The notes beneath the pieces were generated by a model. That model was not told the origin of the DNA. It saw only the letters and a program-made list of their open reading frames with translations, and did no database searches. From Bryopsis sp. KO-2023 (Eukaryota; Chlorophyta; Ulvophyceae; Bryopsidales; Bryopsidaceae), in assembly GCA_030272585.1 (NCBI GenBank), contig BSYQ01000016.1, positions 1,302,001-1,366,000 on the forward strand: 64,000 nt of DNA. The letters run 5' to 3'. The position numbers and the translations under genes were made by a program. This document shows, in pieces, positions 21,481 to 31,900 of this stretch. Positions within the stretch are counted from its first letter, which is position 1. Every line of letters begins with the position of its first letter.

Positions 21481-22368
21481 GTTGCCCCCGCCGGATTTCC
21501 TGAGACATCCCTGATCTCGGTACTGATCGGCCCCAATCGTGCTTGATTGGCGAGTTCGGAAGGGATCGCATGTTTTCATGATGGTATGAGGGCAACACGT
21601 TTGAATGCCTCCGTCGAGGGCTTTTGTACTCGTTCATCAAGCACATCCATACCTCCAAATCGAAAATAATCAAGTTGCCCCCGCCGGATTTCCTGAGACA
21701 TCCCTGATCTCGGTACTGATCGGCCCCAATCGTGCTTGATTGGCGAGTTCGGAAGGGATCGCATGTTTTCACGATGGTATGAGGGCAACACGTTTGAATG
21801 CCTCCGTCGAGGGCTTTTGTACTCGTCCATCAAGCACATCCAAACCTCCAAATCAAAAATAATCAAGTTGCCCCCGCCGGATTTCCTGAGACATCCCTGA
21901 TCTCGGTACTGATCGGCCCCAATCGTGCTTGATTGGCGAGTTCGGAAGGGATCGCATGTTTTCACGATGGTATGAGGGCAACACGTTTGAATGCCTCCAT
22001 CGAGGGCTTTTGTACTCGTCCATCAATCACATCCAAACCTCCAAATCAAAAATAATCAAGTTGCCCCCGCCGGATTTCCTGAGACATCCCTGATCTCGGT
22101 ACTGATCGGCCCCAATCGTGCTTGATTGGCGAGTTCGGAAGGGATCGCATGTTTTCACGATGGTATGAGGGCAACACGTTTGAATGCCTCCGTCGAGGGC
22201 TTTTGTACTCGTCCATCAAGCACATCCATACCTCCAAATCCAAAAAAATCAAGTTGCCCCCGCCGGATTTCCTGAGACATCCCTGATCTCGGTACTGATC
22301 GGCCCCAATCGTGCTTGATTGGCGAGTTCGGAAGGGATCGCATGTTTTCACGATGGTATGAGGGCAAC
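21481..22368 (-). rRNA. 5S rRNA: 5S rRNA cluster 7: five genes
   Basis: The genes start at 21481, 21674, 21867, 22060 and 22253, in the cluster 4 type order. Confidence 0.93.
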
Positions 22369-23641
22369 ACGTTTGTATGCCTCCGTCGGGGGCTTTCGTA
22401 GCCGTTTCTCGGGCTCGCAAGCAATTAGTCTTTCAATGATTCGTGCTTTTCTTGTTGAATCGTTTTTTAAGGATGGAATTGACAATGCATTAAAACGTTA
22501 TACTTTTGGGTCCCTTGAATTCGAGCTGATTGGAGGGATTGTCCTTTTTGGGTTTAGGTTTGGCGACGTGGTTTGACTTCTCACGAGTGGCTGAGTGTGC
22601 GCCAGTGAGGGCGAGCGTCTGGGTGAGTGTGGCACGTGGGTGGGTGAAATTGTGCGGGTCAGCACGTGGGGGAGCGTGCGACGGGGACAGAGTGGAAGGG
22701 TGGGCGTGTGTGGGCGTGTGGTGGGTGAGTCAGCGCGCGGGCGAGCGCGTCAGTGCTGCAACGAAAGGACTTGGGAGGAGTTGCGTTTCTTTTTTTGTGT
22801 GTGTGGCAACGGAGTGCTCCGATCGTGGGGTGCTGGTGGGCCACCAGTGGTGGCGTTCCTGGGTTCAAGCGCGCCCTTGGTGGATGATCCGATCAGGTAA
22901 TTTGGGATTATCGACGTGATCTTTCTCGGGAGAAAAAAGGGAGAGAGGGTTGGAAAAAAAACGGCCAAGCGAGAAGGGGACAAAAAAAAAGAGGGAGGAA
23001 AAAAGGAAGAGAAAGGTCCAAAGAAAAGTTTTCGATTCCAAAGGGAAGAAACAACTCTTTCGGAATAATAGAATAAACGAGAAAAAAAAAAAAAAAAAAA
23101 AAAAAAATTTTTTTGGAGAGGAACGAAAGAGAAGAAAAAACGAACGAAAAAAAAAGTACCGAAAAAAACAGACGGAAACAACATGTTTTTTTTCATAGAA
23201 AAAGAAAATGGGTACAAAAAATTGTTTCAAAAACCAGAAAGTTTGATTAAAAAGAAGAAGAAAATCGATCTCTTCGATAAAACACGAAAAAAAGTTAGAA
23301 ACTTCAAAGAAACACAAAAACCCATGAAAAACGAGCAACTCTTTTTACACGACAATCCGGGAAACAAAATCGTAATTTATCCCTAGTACATCGAAAGCTC
23401 AACACCCGAAAGTCGCAACGATGAAAAACCTCGAAACCACTCCTGACGACCACCGAACACCCTTCGCAATTCTTGGGGCAACCTCGTTCCCGCGCGCGAG
23501 GGCACTTGCGTTCCGTGGCTTCCCGCTACCTTCCAAACTCTACAACGCTCCGTAACTTTCCGATCGTTGCTCCGTTGGATTCGCGGCACGGACCGTCCCA
23601 ATCCGTATCGAAATTTCCTTCCCTCTTTACGTCCTCCACCT
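22369..23641. repeat. Array spacer 7
   Basis: It is a 1,273-bp spacer with A26T7 and one private change (GTTAGAAAC for GTTGGAAAC). No gene is supported. Confidence 0.9.
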
Positions 23642-23713
23642 TCCGTCGTAGTCTAGGTGGTCAGGACATGTGGCTCTCACCCACAAGACCCGGGTTCGAG
23701 TCCCGGCGACGGA
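23642..23713 (+). tRNA. trnE-CUC: tRNA-Glu (CUC), unit 8
   Basis: It is identical by eye to the unit 1 copy, and is the last one before retroelement 2. Confidence 0.97.
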
Positions 23714-23771
23714 AAGGGTCTTTCTTTCGGAGGAGCTCAAGTACCCACGTATCGACCGATAGTCGTTTGAT

Positions 23772-23842
23772 GCGTTGTCCGGGAGTCGAACCCGGGTCCC
23801 TTGCTTGGAAGGCAAGTATCCTAACCGTTGGACTAACAACGC
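23772..23842 (-). tRNA. trnG-UCC: tRNA-Gly (UCC), unit 8
   Basis: It is identical by eye to the unit 1 copy. Confidence 0.97.
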
Positions 23843-23915
23843 CACGTAGTGGGGGAGAAAATCCACTTGCGAAACCAAGCACGGACCGTTTTCGGAGAAA
23901 AACGAAAACGATCAA

Positions 23916-24803
23916 GTTGCCCCCGCCGGATTTCCTGAGACATCCCTGATCTCGGTACTGATCGGCCCCAATCGTGCTTGATTGGCGAGTTCGGAAGGGA
24001 TCGCATGTTTTCATGATGGTATGAGGGCAACACGTTTGAATGCCTCCGTCGAGGGCTTTTGTACTCGTTCATCAAGCACATCCATACCTCCAAATCGAAA
24101 ATAATCAAGTTGCCCCCGCCGGATTTCCTGAGACATCCCTGATCTCGGTACTGATCGGCCCCAATCGTGCTTGATTGGCGAGTTCGGAAGGGATCGCATG
24201 TTTTCACGATGGTATGAGGGCAACACGTTTGAATGCCTCCGTCGAGGGCTTTTGTACTCGTCCATCAAGCACATCCAAACCTCCAAATCAAAAATAATCA
24301 AGTTGCCCCCGCCGGATTTCCTGAGACATCCCTGATCTCGGTACTGATCGGCCCCAATCGTGCTTGATTGGCGAGTTCGGAAGGGATCGCATGTTTTCAC
24401 GATGGTATGAGGGCAACACGTTTGAATGCCTCCATCGAGGGCTTTTGTACTCGTCCATCAATCACATCCAAACCTCCAAATCAAAAATAATCAAGTTGCC
24501 CCCGCCGGATTTCCTGAGACATCCCTGATCTCGGTACTGATCGGCCCCAATCGTGCTTGATTGGCGAGTTCGGAAGGGATCGCATGTTTTCACGATGGTA
24601 TGAGGGCAACACGTTTGAATGCCTCCGTCGAGGGCTTTTGTACTCGTCCATCAAGCACATCCATACCTCCAAATCCAAAAAAATCAAGTTGCCCCCGCCG
24701 GATTTCCTGAGACATCCCTGATCTCGGTACTGATCGGCCCCAATCGTGCTTGATTGGCGAGTTCGGAAGGGATCGCATGTTTTCACGATGGTATGAGGGC
24801 AAC
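23916..24803 (-). rRNA. 5S rRNA: 5S rRNA cluster 8: five genes
   Basis: The genes start at 23916, 24109, 24302, 24495 and 24688. The 5' end of the last gene (24803) lies 365 bp left of the element 2 junction. Confidence 0.93.
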
Positions 24804-25168
24804 ACGTTTGTATGCCTCCGTCGGGGGCTTTCGTAGCCGTTTCTCGGGCTCGCAAGCAATTAGTCTTTCAATGATTCGTGCTTTTCTTGTTGAATCGTTT
24901 TTTAAGGATGGAATTGACAATGCATTAAAACGTTATACTTTTGGGTCCCTTGAATTCGAGCTGATTGGAGGGATTGTCCTTTTTGGGTTTAGGTTTGGCG
25001 ACGTGGTTTGACTTCTCACGAGTGGCTGAGTGTGCGCCAGTGAGGGCGAGCGTCTGGGTGAGTGTGGCACGTGGGTGGGTGAAATTGTGCGGGTCAGCAC
25101 GTGGGGGAGCGTGCGACGGGGACAGAGTGGAAGGGTGGGCGTGTGTGGGCGTGTGGTGGGTGAGTCAG
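24804..25168. repeat. Array spacer 8, left part, cut by element 2
   Basis: It matches the first 365 bp of the other spacers and ends in GTCAG (25164-25168), the left target-site duplication. It resumes at 35887 after the retroelement. No gene is supported. Confidence 0.92.
25164..25168. other. Left target-site duplication of element 2 (GTCAG)
   Basis: GTCAG occurs once at the same place in the uninterrupted spacers (for example 4523-4527) and is repeated at 35887-35891 on the other side of the element. A 5-bp duplication is typical of Ty3/gypsy integrases. Confidence 0.95.
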
Positions 25169-25299
25169 TGATAGTAGTAACTCGGGTTTAGGGGTATTGT
25201 GTAGTAACTTGGGTTTAGGGGTATTGTGTAGTACAATGGGATGTACGACAGGGTTTATAGGGCAGGGGGCCCTCCTGTAAAAATTAATCTTCCCAGTGA

Positions 25300-25336
<37 letters not shown>

Positions 25337-25371
25337 TGCTTGTGTCTCGGGGTCCTAGACCCCCCTTATCA
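25169..25371 (+). repeat. 5' LTR of element 2 (203 bp)
   Basis: It begins TGATAG and ends TTATCA (TGATA/TATCA inverted repeat). It contains a 27-bp tandem duplication holding CGGGTTTAGGGG-like sequence, a GGGGGCCC block, a (CT)n(GT)n microsatellite, and a GGGGTC-CTA-GACCCC hairpin 6 bp from the 3' end. The promoter and polyadenylation sites of the element should lie here, but I cannot place them. Confidence 0.97.
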
Positions 25372-26116
25372 TTTGGGTTTCGGAGCGAGGCGAGGCCAGG
25401 CGCACCCCACAGGAGAACTCGCGAACCCCCCCCAAAGATCTGACCTTAGGGATTACTAAATCCCACAGATCTGGAACTCTGTGTTCCAGGGGTCGCGAGG
25501 AGAGCTATCCTTCGAACGACGTGCTCGCGTCGTCGTTCGAAAACGTCAGGCGAAGTCGCAAAAGAATCGGAGTCCAGTGAACGAATTTCTGGAAACCTAC
25601 AGATCTGTAGATCTAAAGGAAAACAAGGCGAAAGCACTACAACAGTGCAAGGAGAGCAACGATCGGCGTAAACCCGAAACGCGCAGGCGAACAACTGAAA
25701 GTGCGAACCGGCGTAGGAAAGAACGTCGTCCGGAACGACCAACTTCCGTCGACTGACGCTTCTGCCAGTAACACGAAAAACAGTCGTTCTGGCAGGTGAC
25801 TCATTGTCACTCTTTCCAGCGCGCAATCGGTTACCGCACCGCCTGAGTCACGACTGGTTCTACAGTTAGTCGTAGACGGAATCACCGGCCAAGGTACTAA
25901 CCTAGTCGGCTGACAGAACGCGAACGGGAAAGTAACACCCGACGTTGTCAAGTGTAAAACTCCTATCTATTTCTGACCTAGTAAGGTTCAAGAAAAGATA
26001 GCGACTAGGATTGCAACCAGAACTGAAACAAGTTCGCATCCAAGGCACCAGAAAGTTTGGAAACTTTCCGGACACACTCCTATTACGTCAAAATTCCAGG
26101 CAATTCAAACAAAAAC
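25372..26116 (+). promoter_or_regulatory. Structured 5' leader of element 2 (primer site and probable packaging region)
   Basis: These 745 bp lie between the LTR and the gag ATG. TGGGTTTCGGAG starts 3 nt after the LTR, at a suitable place for a tRNA primer binding site, but I cannot name the tRNA. The leader is full of inverted repeats: CTGGAAC/GTTCCAG (25471-25489), an 11-bp stem TTCGAACGACG/CGTCGTTCGAA with a 9-nt loop (25511-25541), the palindrome CTACAGATCTGTAG (25597-25610), CTGCCAG/CTGGCAG (about 25765-25797) and GAAAGTTT/AAACTTTC (26051-26068). Such structure is usual for RNA packaging or dimerisation signals. A 91-codon frame at 25481-25756 lacks an ATG at its head and is not called. 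Confidence 0.65.
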
Positions 26117-28954
26117 ATGTCCGGCCAGACGCCGCCACAGCTACCACCTATTCCACCTCCTGAGGAGGAAGAGGTGGTGGATAACCAACTAATTCCCGTG
26201 GTTTATCCAGATGTGGTGCACCCACCAGCGCAGCAAATACATGATTTGCAGTGGGACAGACATGTACCCGACCAGGTTGAGGAACCGGACGAAGACTTAG
26301 ACTCTGAACAAGAGTCGGAAGAGTCCGGGGACGAGGAGTATGATGAGGATATGGAGGACGTCCCGACAATAGAAGTCACCAACATCCTTCACCATGAACA
26401 TCAGCACATAAACGTCCACCAGCAGGAGGTGCACGTTCATGGTGTGGACGAGGGACAACTTAGGGACACAGCTGAGCATGTGTATGCCGCTGTCTCCTCG
26501 AATGTGCAAGAGGTCGCACAAAACCTGGAAGGACAAGTTCACGAGCAGGTTCAGCGTGCAGAGTCGACCTTAAAAGGCGACCTGAAAGAGGAATATGAGC
26601 AGTTCGTGCTCTATGTCAGGAAGGAGGCCCAGAAGCTGGTCAATCAAAATACTGAGTCTATAGAAAGACAACAGAAATTGTTAGACCACCAGCACAAATT
26701 GCTGGAACAGAATATAAGGTCCACAGAGCGGATCGACAGGAATCTGTTGGGTAAATACGATAACGAGGCTATTCTGCAAGAGCGACTCGATCGACTGCAG
26801 GAATCAGCCCGTACCCAAGCTGAAGCTGTTGATCAGACCAATGCGCTCAGGGAGAAACAAATTCTGTCTCTGCAAGCCTCTCTGACAAAAGTTGCTGAAG
26901 GTATGCGCCTACAGCAGACAACGCTGGATAACCTAGCTCGGACTACTGATGAGTCTCGGTGCGAGCAAGTCGACCACCAAGGCCAGCTAGACACACTCTC
27001 AGGCTTGGTAAGCCAGAGCCTAAAAGTGTTGCGGGACTTACACCAAGCCGAAGAACAACGCAAACAAAGAAGAGCGGAACGAGGCAGTGTGAGTTCTGAT
27101 GACACTGCAGGAGGACACAGGTCGATGCAACTGATGGAGAAATTTCTATCAGACGCGACAGAGAAACAGCAGACTTTGGAAAGTAATCTCTCCAAGTATG
27201 TTGACTCGAAGTTCAAAGAAACACTGAGTGCGTGGAAAAAACGGGAGAAAGTTCGAGTCCCGGCTCAGGACCCAGTTGTAGTGGGTATGATGGGAGCAGG
27301 AACTGGCACGGTCACTTTGCCGGCCACGACAGCTGCAGCCACAAGCGTTCCTTTTGTGTCATCCACTCCTCTTACCAGTATCCCATTTCCGGTACCACCT
27401 GTTCCGGATCTGAGTACTTTTACTGGTCTAACCACGTTAGGAGGATTGGGTGGTCGCAGCCCATCGACAACTGTCGCAGACTCCGTGGGTGGAGGTTCTC
27501 CATCTTCCTGGGGTTTATTTACATCCCCAAGAACACGGACGGCATGGAGTCTTGCGCCGCCACAAACTATGGCAATGGGCGCACCATTCGGCCAAGCGGG
27601 TCAACTTGGCACAGCCAGACCCATACTTAGTGTCCCTGTAACGAGTGTGTTACCACCAACGACATCCATGTTAACACAACCACTGACGACAGTTCCGCTG
27701 TCTGTCTTCTATCCAATCCCGGCTCTTAACACCCAACCTGGTATGCAACCAGGAAACCAACCAGGCACCCAACCAAGTTTGGGACAATCCGTAAACCAAT
27801 ACGGAGCACCTTCCGCGAGTAACCCGTATTACGGGTGGGGTTCTTATCCCTCAACTCCATCAAGCCAGCCACAGGGTGGAAATCGATCTGGTGGTGGTGG
27901 AGGGGGACCCGGAGGTGGACCTGGGGGTGGAGGCGGAGGCGGAGGAGGACCACCTGGAAGTGGAGGGGGATCTTTCCTTTCCGGACCAGGTGGAGGTGGG
28001 GGTGGTGGATGGCCGTACCACCCAGGTGGAGGTGGAGGTGGCGGAGGTGGAGGTGGGGGTCCTCCAGACCCTAACCAAGGCTTTGCTGCTCCGCAAGATC
28101 GCCACGGACGGATTCCGTCATCCGTTCGTATTCCTTTCCCAAAGGCCTTCTCAGGTGATGGTCAGCGATGGATCAGAGATTGGCAACTAGAAATGACGGT
28201 CTATTGCCAGACTTTGGACATCGATGAGAGCGTATGGTTCAGGCTCTTCCGCAGTAACCTGACCGGAGCTGCTGCTCAGTGGCGAAACGTCCAGGATCTG
28301 CGTACAAGGGAAGGAAAAAGACATCCAATCACCAATTGGATTGAGTTTGTTGAGGAACTGGTCCAAGCATTTGAACCCACCAGAATGTCTGATGTAGCCA
28401 GGCGCTCCTTACGGAACCTGAAACAGACTGGGTCAGTGCATCAGTACATTGTTGCTTTCCGAGAACAGGTGCTGAGGATTCCCAACATGACAGATGAAGA
28501 ACAATACTTCTTCTTCGTGGACGGGTTAAAGTTCCATATCAAACAACAAACTGTGGCTCAAGTGCCGCACGGCATTGAGTTGGCGATCCAGACGGCGGCT
28601 CGTCTTGATGCTATTGCCTCATCCGGAGGAGGAAACTTTCGTGGCCGCGGACGGTGGCGCGGAGGTAAAGGCCGAGGCCAAAATAAAAAGCAAAACCAAC
28701 CCCAGACTGATAAGGCAAACCAGATGGGTGGCCAACAGCAACCTCAGCCAGACCAGGCTCAAAACATTGGCCAAGGTCGAGGTCGGGGACGGGGTGGTGG
28801 CCGAGGTCGCGGACGAGGTGGTGGCAGGAATCAAGGACGTGGAGGTGGAGGCGTAAATCCCAAATGCTATATGTGTGGAAAAACTGGACATATTCAAAGT
28901 AAGTGTCCAGAGGGCGAAAAGTTCAAGAAATGGTTAAACGAAAAAGCCGGATGA
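26117..28954 (+). CDS. gag: Gag: long coiled-coil, Gly-rich, capsid and CCHC zinc-knuckle protein (945 aa)
   Basis: The start is the first ATG, in good context (AAAACATGTC); the open frame reaches upstream to 26057 but has no ATG there. Order: acidic Pro-rich N-terminus; long Gln/Glu-rich segment with heptad character (about 110-370) likely to be coiled coil; Ser/Thr/Pro-rich linker; Gly-rich tract (about 585-652); retrotransposon capsid domain (about 672-835, with FSGDGQRWIRDW and FVEELVQAFEP); RGR/GGR repeats (about 840-913); one CCHC zinc knuckle, C917-x2-C920-x4-H925-x4-C930. Gag forms the particle and binds element RNA. At 945 residues it is two to three times the usual Ty3/gypsy Gag. 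The stop (28952-28954) overlaps pol. Confidence 0.93.
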   Translation: MSGQTPPQLPPIPPPEEEEVVDNQLIPVVYPDVVHPPAQQIHDLQWDRHVPDQVEEPDEDLDSEQESEESGDEEYDEDMEDVPTIEVTNILHHEHQHINVHQQEVHVHGVDEGQLRDTAEHVYAAVSSNVQEVAQNLEGQVHEQVQRAESTLKGDLKEEYEQFVLYVRKEAQKLVNQNTESIERQQKLLDHQHKLLEQNIRSTERIDRNLLGKYDNEAILQERLDRLQESARTQAEAVDQTNALREKQILSLQASLTKVAEGMRLQQTTLDNLARTTDESRCEQVDHQGQLDTLSGLVSQSLKVLRDLHQAEEQRKQRRAERGSVSSDDTAGGHRSMQLMEKFLSDATEKQQTLESNLSKYVDSKFKETLSAWKKREKVRVPAQDPVVVGMMGAGTGTVTLPATTAAATSVPFVSSTPLTSIPFPVPPVPDLSTFTGLTTLGGLGGRSPSTTVADSVGGGSPSSWGLFTSPRTRTAWSLAPPQTMAMGAPFGQAGQLGTARPILSVPVTSVLPPTTSMLTQPLTTVPLSVFYPIPALNTQPGMQPGNQPGTQPSLGQSVNQYGAPSASNPYYGWGSYPSTPSSQPQGGNRSGGGGGGPGGGPGGGGGGGGGPPGSGGGSFLSGPGGGGGGGWPYHPGGGGGGGGGGGGPPDPNQGFAAPQDRHGRIPSSVRIPFPKAFSGDGQRWIRDWQLEMTVYCQTLDIDESVWFRLFRSNLTGAAAQWRNVQDLRTREGKRHPITNWIEFVEELVQAFEPTRMSDVARRSLRNLKQTGSVHQYIVAFREQVLRIPNMTDEEQYFFFVDGLKFHIKQQTVAQVPHGIELAIQTAARLDAIASSGGGNFRGRGRWRGGKGRGQNKKQNQPQTDKANQMGGQQQPQPDQAQNIGQGRGRGRGGGRGRGRGGGRNQGRGGGGVNPKCYMCGKTGHIQSKCPEGEKFKKWLNEKAG

Positions 28955-31900
28955 ACAGAGCCCAGACTCGTTCGGCGAAACGCAGAAGGGCACGCCGTCA
29001 CAGATATAAGCAGCGCCAGAAACTTCTTAGAAAAGAAAGGTTAGCTCGAAATGCAGAAGTGAATAAAAGAGCACAAGGGGAAATAGAAAAGAATGCTACC
29101 CAAGGTGCAGAGGGATCGATTATGAGTGCTAAGTTGGAAACGCGATCCAGTAAGTGCAGCACGCTTACTAGGACAAGTTCAGAATCAAGTTCGGAACCTG
29201 TCGACTCTGTTCATGGAGACCTTGGTAGTCCTGAAGGAACTGAGAATTCGGTATCGTTCCCACCTCAAGGAACGAAACGAAGTCCGGAAGGAAGGGAACC
29301 CGCAAGGGAATCAAATAAGCCTGCCACTCGTTCACCACCAACTGACGAGTCAGCAGCCCCTGTTCAGGGAACAGGTAGAGGACAAAAAGTGGATGAAGGT
29401 CAGTATTCACCTTCTGAGCGTATGTTACCACTAGGAGGTCCTAACCATTTGAAATTTATGGGATATGAGATCCGAGCCAGATTAGGAGGAGTACCGATCT
29501 CCGCCTATGTTGATTGTGGTGCAACGGAGAACTACATTACCAAGAAACTAGTCACGAGACTGAAACTCGAAACAACCGAGTGCAAAAAGGGAGTCACTTT
29601 GGCGGACGGAACCCTATGTTCACTTGATCGGCGATGCGAAGACTTGCAGCTCAGGATGGGTACTTATACCACAACCCTTTCCGCAGACGTCTTCCCAAAC
29701 CTTTCATATGACATGATACTAGGGCTTCCTTGGTTGATGCAGACCAATCCCAAACTGGACTTTGCAACAGGCACGCTCAAAGTTCCAGTGGGTGCTGGAT
29801 GGACAACTGTTCCTATGAAGGAACGACCATCAGATTACTTACAGCACCTAGCACCGGCTATTGATACAGTCTCAGCGAAGAAGTTATTCTCGCTCGTGAA
29901 GAACAGTCCAGAAGTTGATCAGGCATACCTTGTGGTTGTGCGACCAACCACCCCGGAAGATATGGCACATCTCATGCAGTATCCATATCCGGGAATTCCA
30001 GAAGAGCGTTTGAACGCTACTGAAACCACACCAGCTTATCTCCAGCCGGATGTGGAAAAGGTAATGCATTCGGGTCTCGACCCAAGGATCAAGGCTGTCC
30101 TCACAAGTTTCAAGGATGTGTTCCCGAAAGACTTACCACCCGGTGTTCCTCCAGTCAGAAAAGGCCACGAATTTAAGGTGGACCTGGAGGACGAACAAAT
30201 GACCCCAATCCACCGTCCCTTGTACAAACTCTCTCCAGCCGAGCTGGACGAAGTTAGGACACAGGTGGATTACCTCCTCGAACAAAGGAAGATCCGACCC
30301 TCCGAGAGTCCCTGGGGCGCACCCATACTCTTTGTTCCCAAGAAAGACGGAGGGTTGAGAATGTGTGTGGATTACCGTTGGATAAACAAATTCACGGTAA
30401 AGAATAGGTATCCACTCCCTCTTCCTGAGGAGTTAATGGACCGTCTCGCCAGAGCGAAGATCTATACGAAGATCGACCTCCGCTCAGGCTACTGGCAGTT
30501 TCCCGTTCGACCCAAGGATACTCCCAAGACGGCATTCCGGACGAGATACGGACATTTCGAATTTCTCGTGTGTCCGTTCGGAATGACCAACTGCCCAGCC
30601 CAGTTCCAGACCATGGTTCAGGATTTGCTGGGGGAGTTCCTTGACGAGTTTGTAGTGGTGTTTATCGATGACATCTTGGTCTTTTCCAACTCGGTGGAAG
30701 AGCACGTCGAGCACCTAAACCTGGTCTTTGAACGGTTGCGGAAACATAAGTTGTACGCAAAAGCCAGTAAGTGCGAAGTTGGGGTAGCAGAGACGGACTA
30801 CCTGGGGTATCATTTGTCGGAAAAAGGCCTTCAACCGATGCAGGATAAGGTTAAGGCTATTCAACAATGGAAGGAGTTAACTTCGGTCACTGATGTGCGA
30901 AGTTTCCTGGGAATGGTATCTTACTATCGTAAGTTCATTCCTGAGTTCGCTAGGATTGCGAGTCCCTTGACAGATCTAACCAAGAAGGATACTGTCTGGG
31001 AATGGGGGCTGAACCAACGCAATGCCTACAACGAACTTAAGGATCGGATTAGCCGCGCACCGATCTTACTCCTTCCTGATCCGGCTAAGGAGTACACCGT
31101 AATAACGGATGCATCTGGAACTGCATATGGAGCGGTTCTTACCCAGGATCATGGGAAAGGTTTGCAACCAATTGCATACCTTTCCAGACGATTAAAACCA
31201 GCTGAAACGCGATACTCCGCATATGAGCGGGAGCTGGGGGCAATAGCATATGCTTTAGCCCAGTGGCGACACTACCTTGAGGGATGCGATGGGGGTGTGA
31301 AGGTGTTGACGGACCACAAACCGATCACCCACTTCATGAACCAGAGCACGTTGTCGCGGACCCAAACCCGGTGGTTAAACTCAGGGTTTTTCCAATCCAT
31401 AGGTCCAAAAATCGTCTATATCCAGGGGAAAGCCAATGTCTTGGCTGATGCGTTATCCCGGAGCCTTCCTGGTCCGCCAGACCAGCTCAATAACCTCTCC
31501 ACTTGGGAAGTGGCAGAGAAGGAGGCATGGAAAGAGGCTTTGAGAAGTGATGAACAACTCAAGCCTATCTTTGAAAGGATGGAACGAGGGGTTTCTCCGC
31601 AATACAAGCTGGACGACGGGTTCTTGTATTATACCAAGACAGACCCAGGTCCTAGTTTGCTTGTGGTCCCTGCTTCTTTCCAGAAACGAATTCTGGAAGA
31701 GCATCACGACGTTCCCAGTGCCGGTCATGTTGGAGCAGACCGCATGACCGAAGTACTTACCCGCAGTTATTGGTGGAAAGGCGTTGGGTTAGCCGTAAAG
31801 GCATACGTGAAAACGTGCCCAACTTGTCAACTAAACAAATCGGACTTGCAAAGACAGAAAGGTCTTTTGCAGCCGTTGCCTATCCCAGACCAGAAATGGG

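Noticed and set aside
25180..25240. Telomere-like TTTAGGG in the element 2 LTR
   Set aside because: Only one copy per 27-bp duplicate; no telomeric array.
25374..25390. Named tRNA primer for the element 2 primer binding site
   Set aside because: TGGGTTTCGGAG is well placed, but I could not match it to a specific tRNA 3' end, and self-priming is possible.
25481..25756. Small leader ORF (91 codons)
   Set aside because: It begins without an ATG, overlaps strong inverted repeats and has no recognisable domain.
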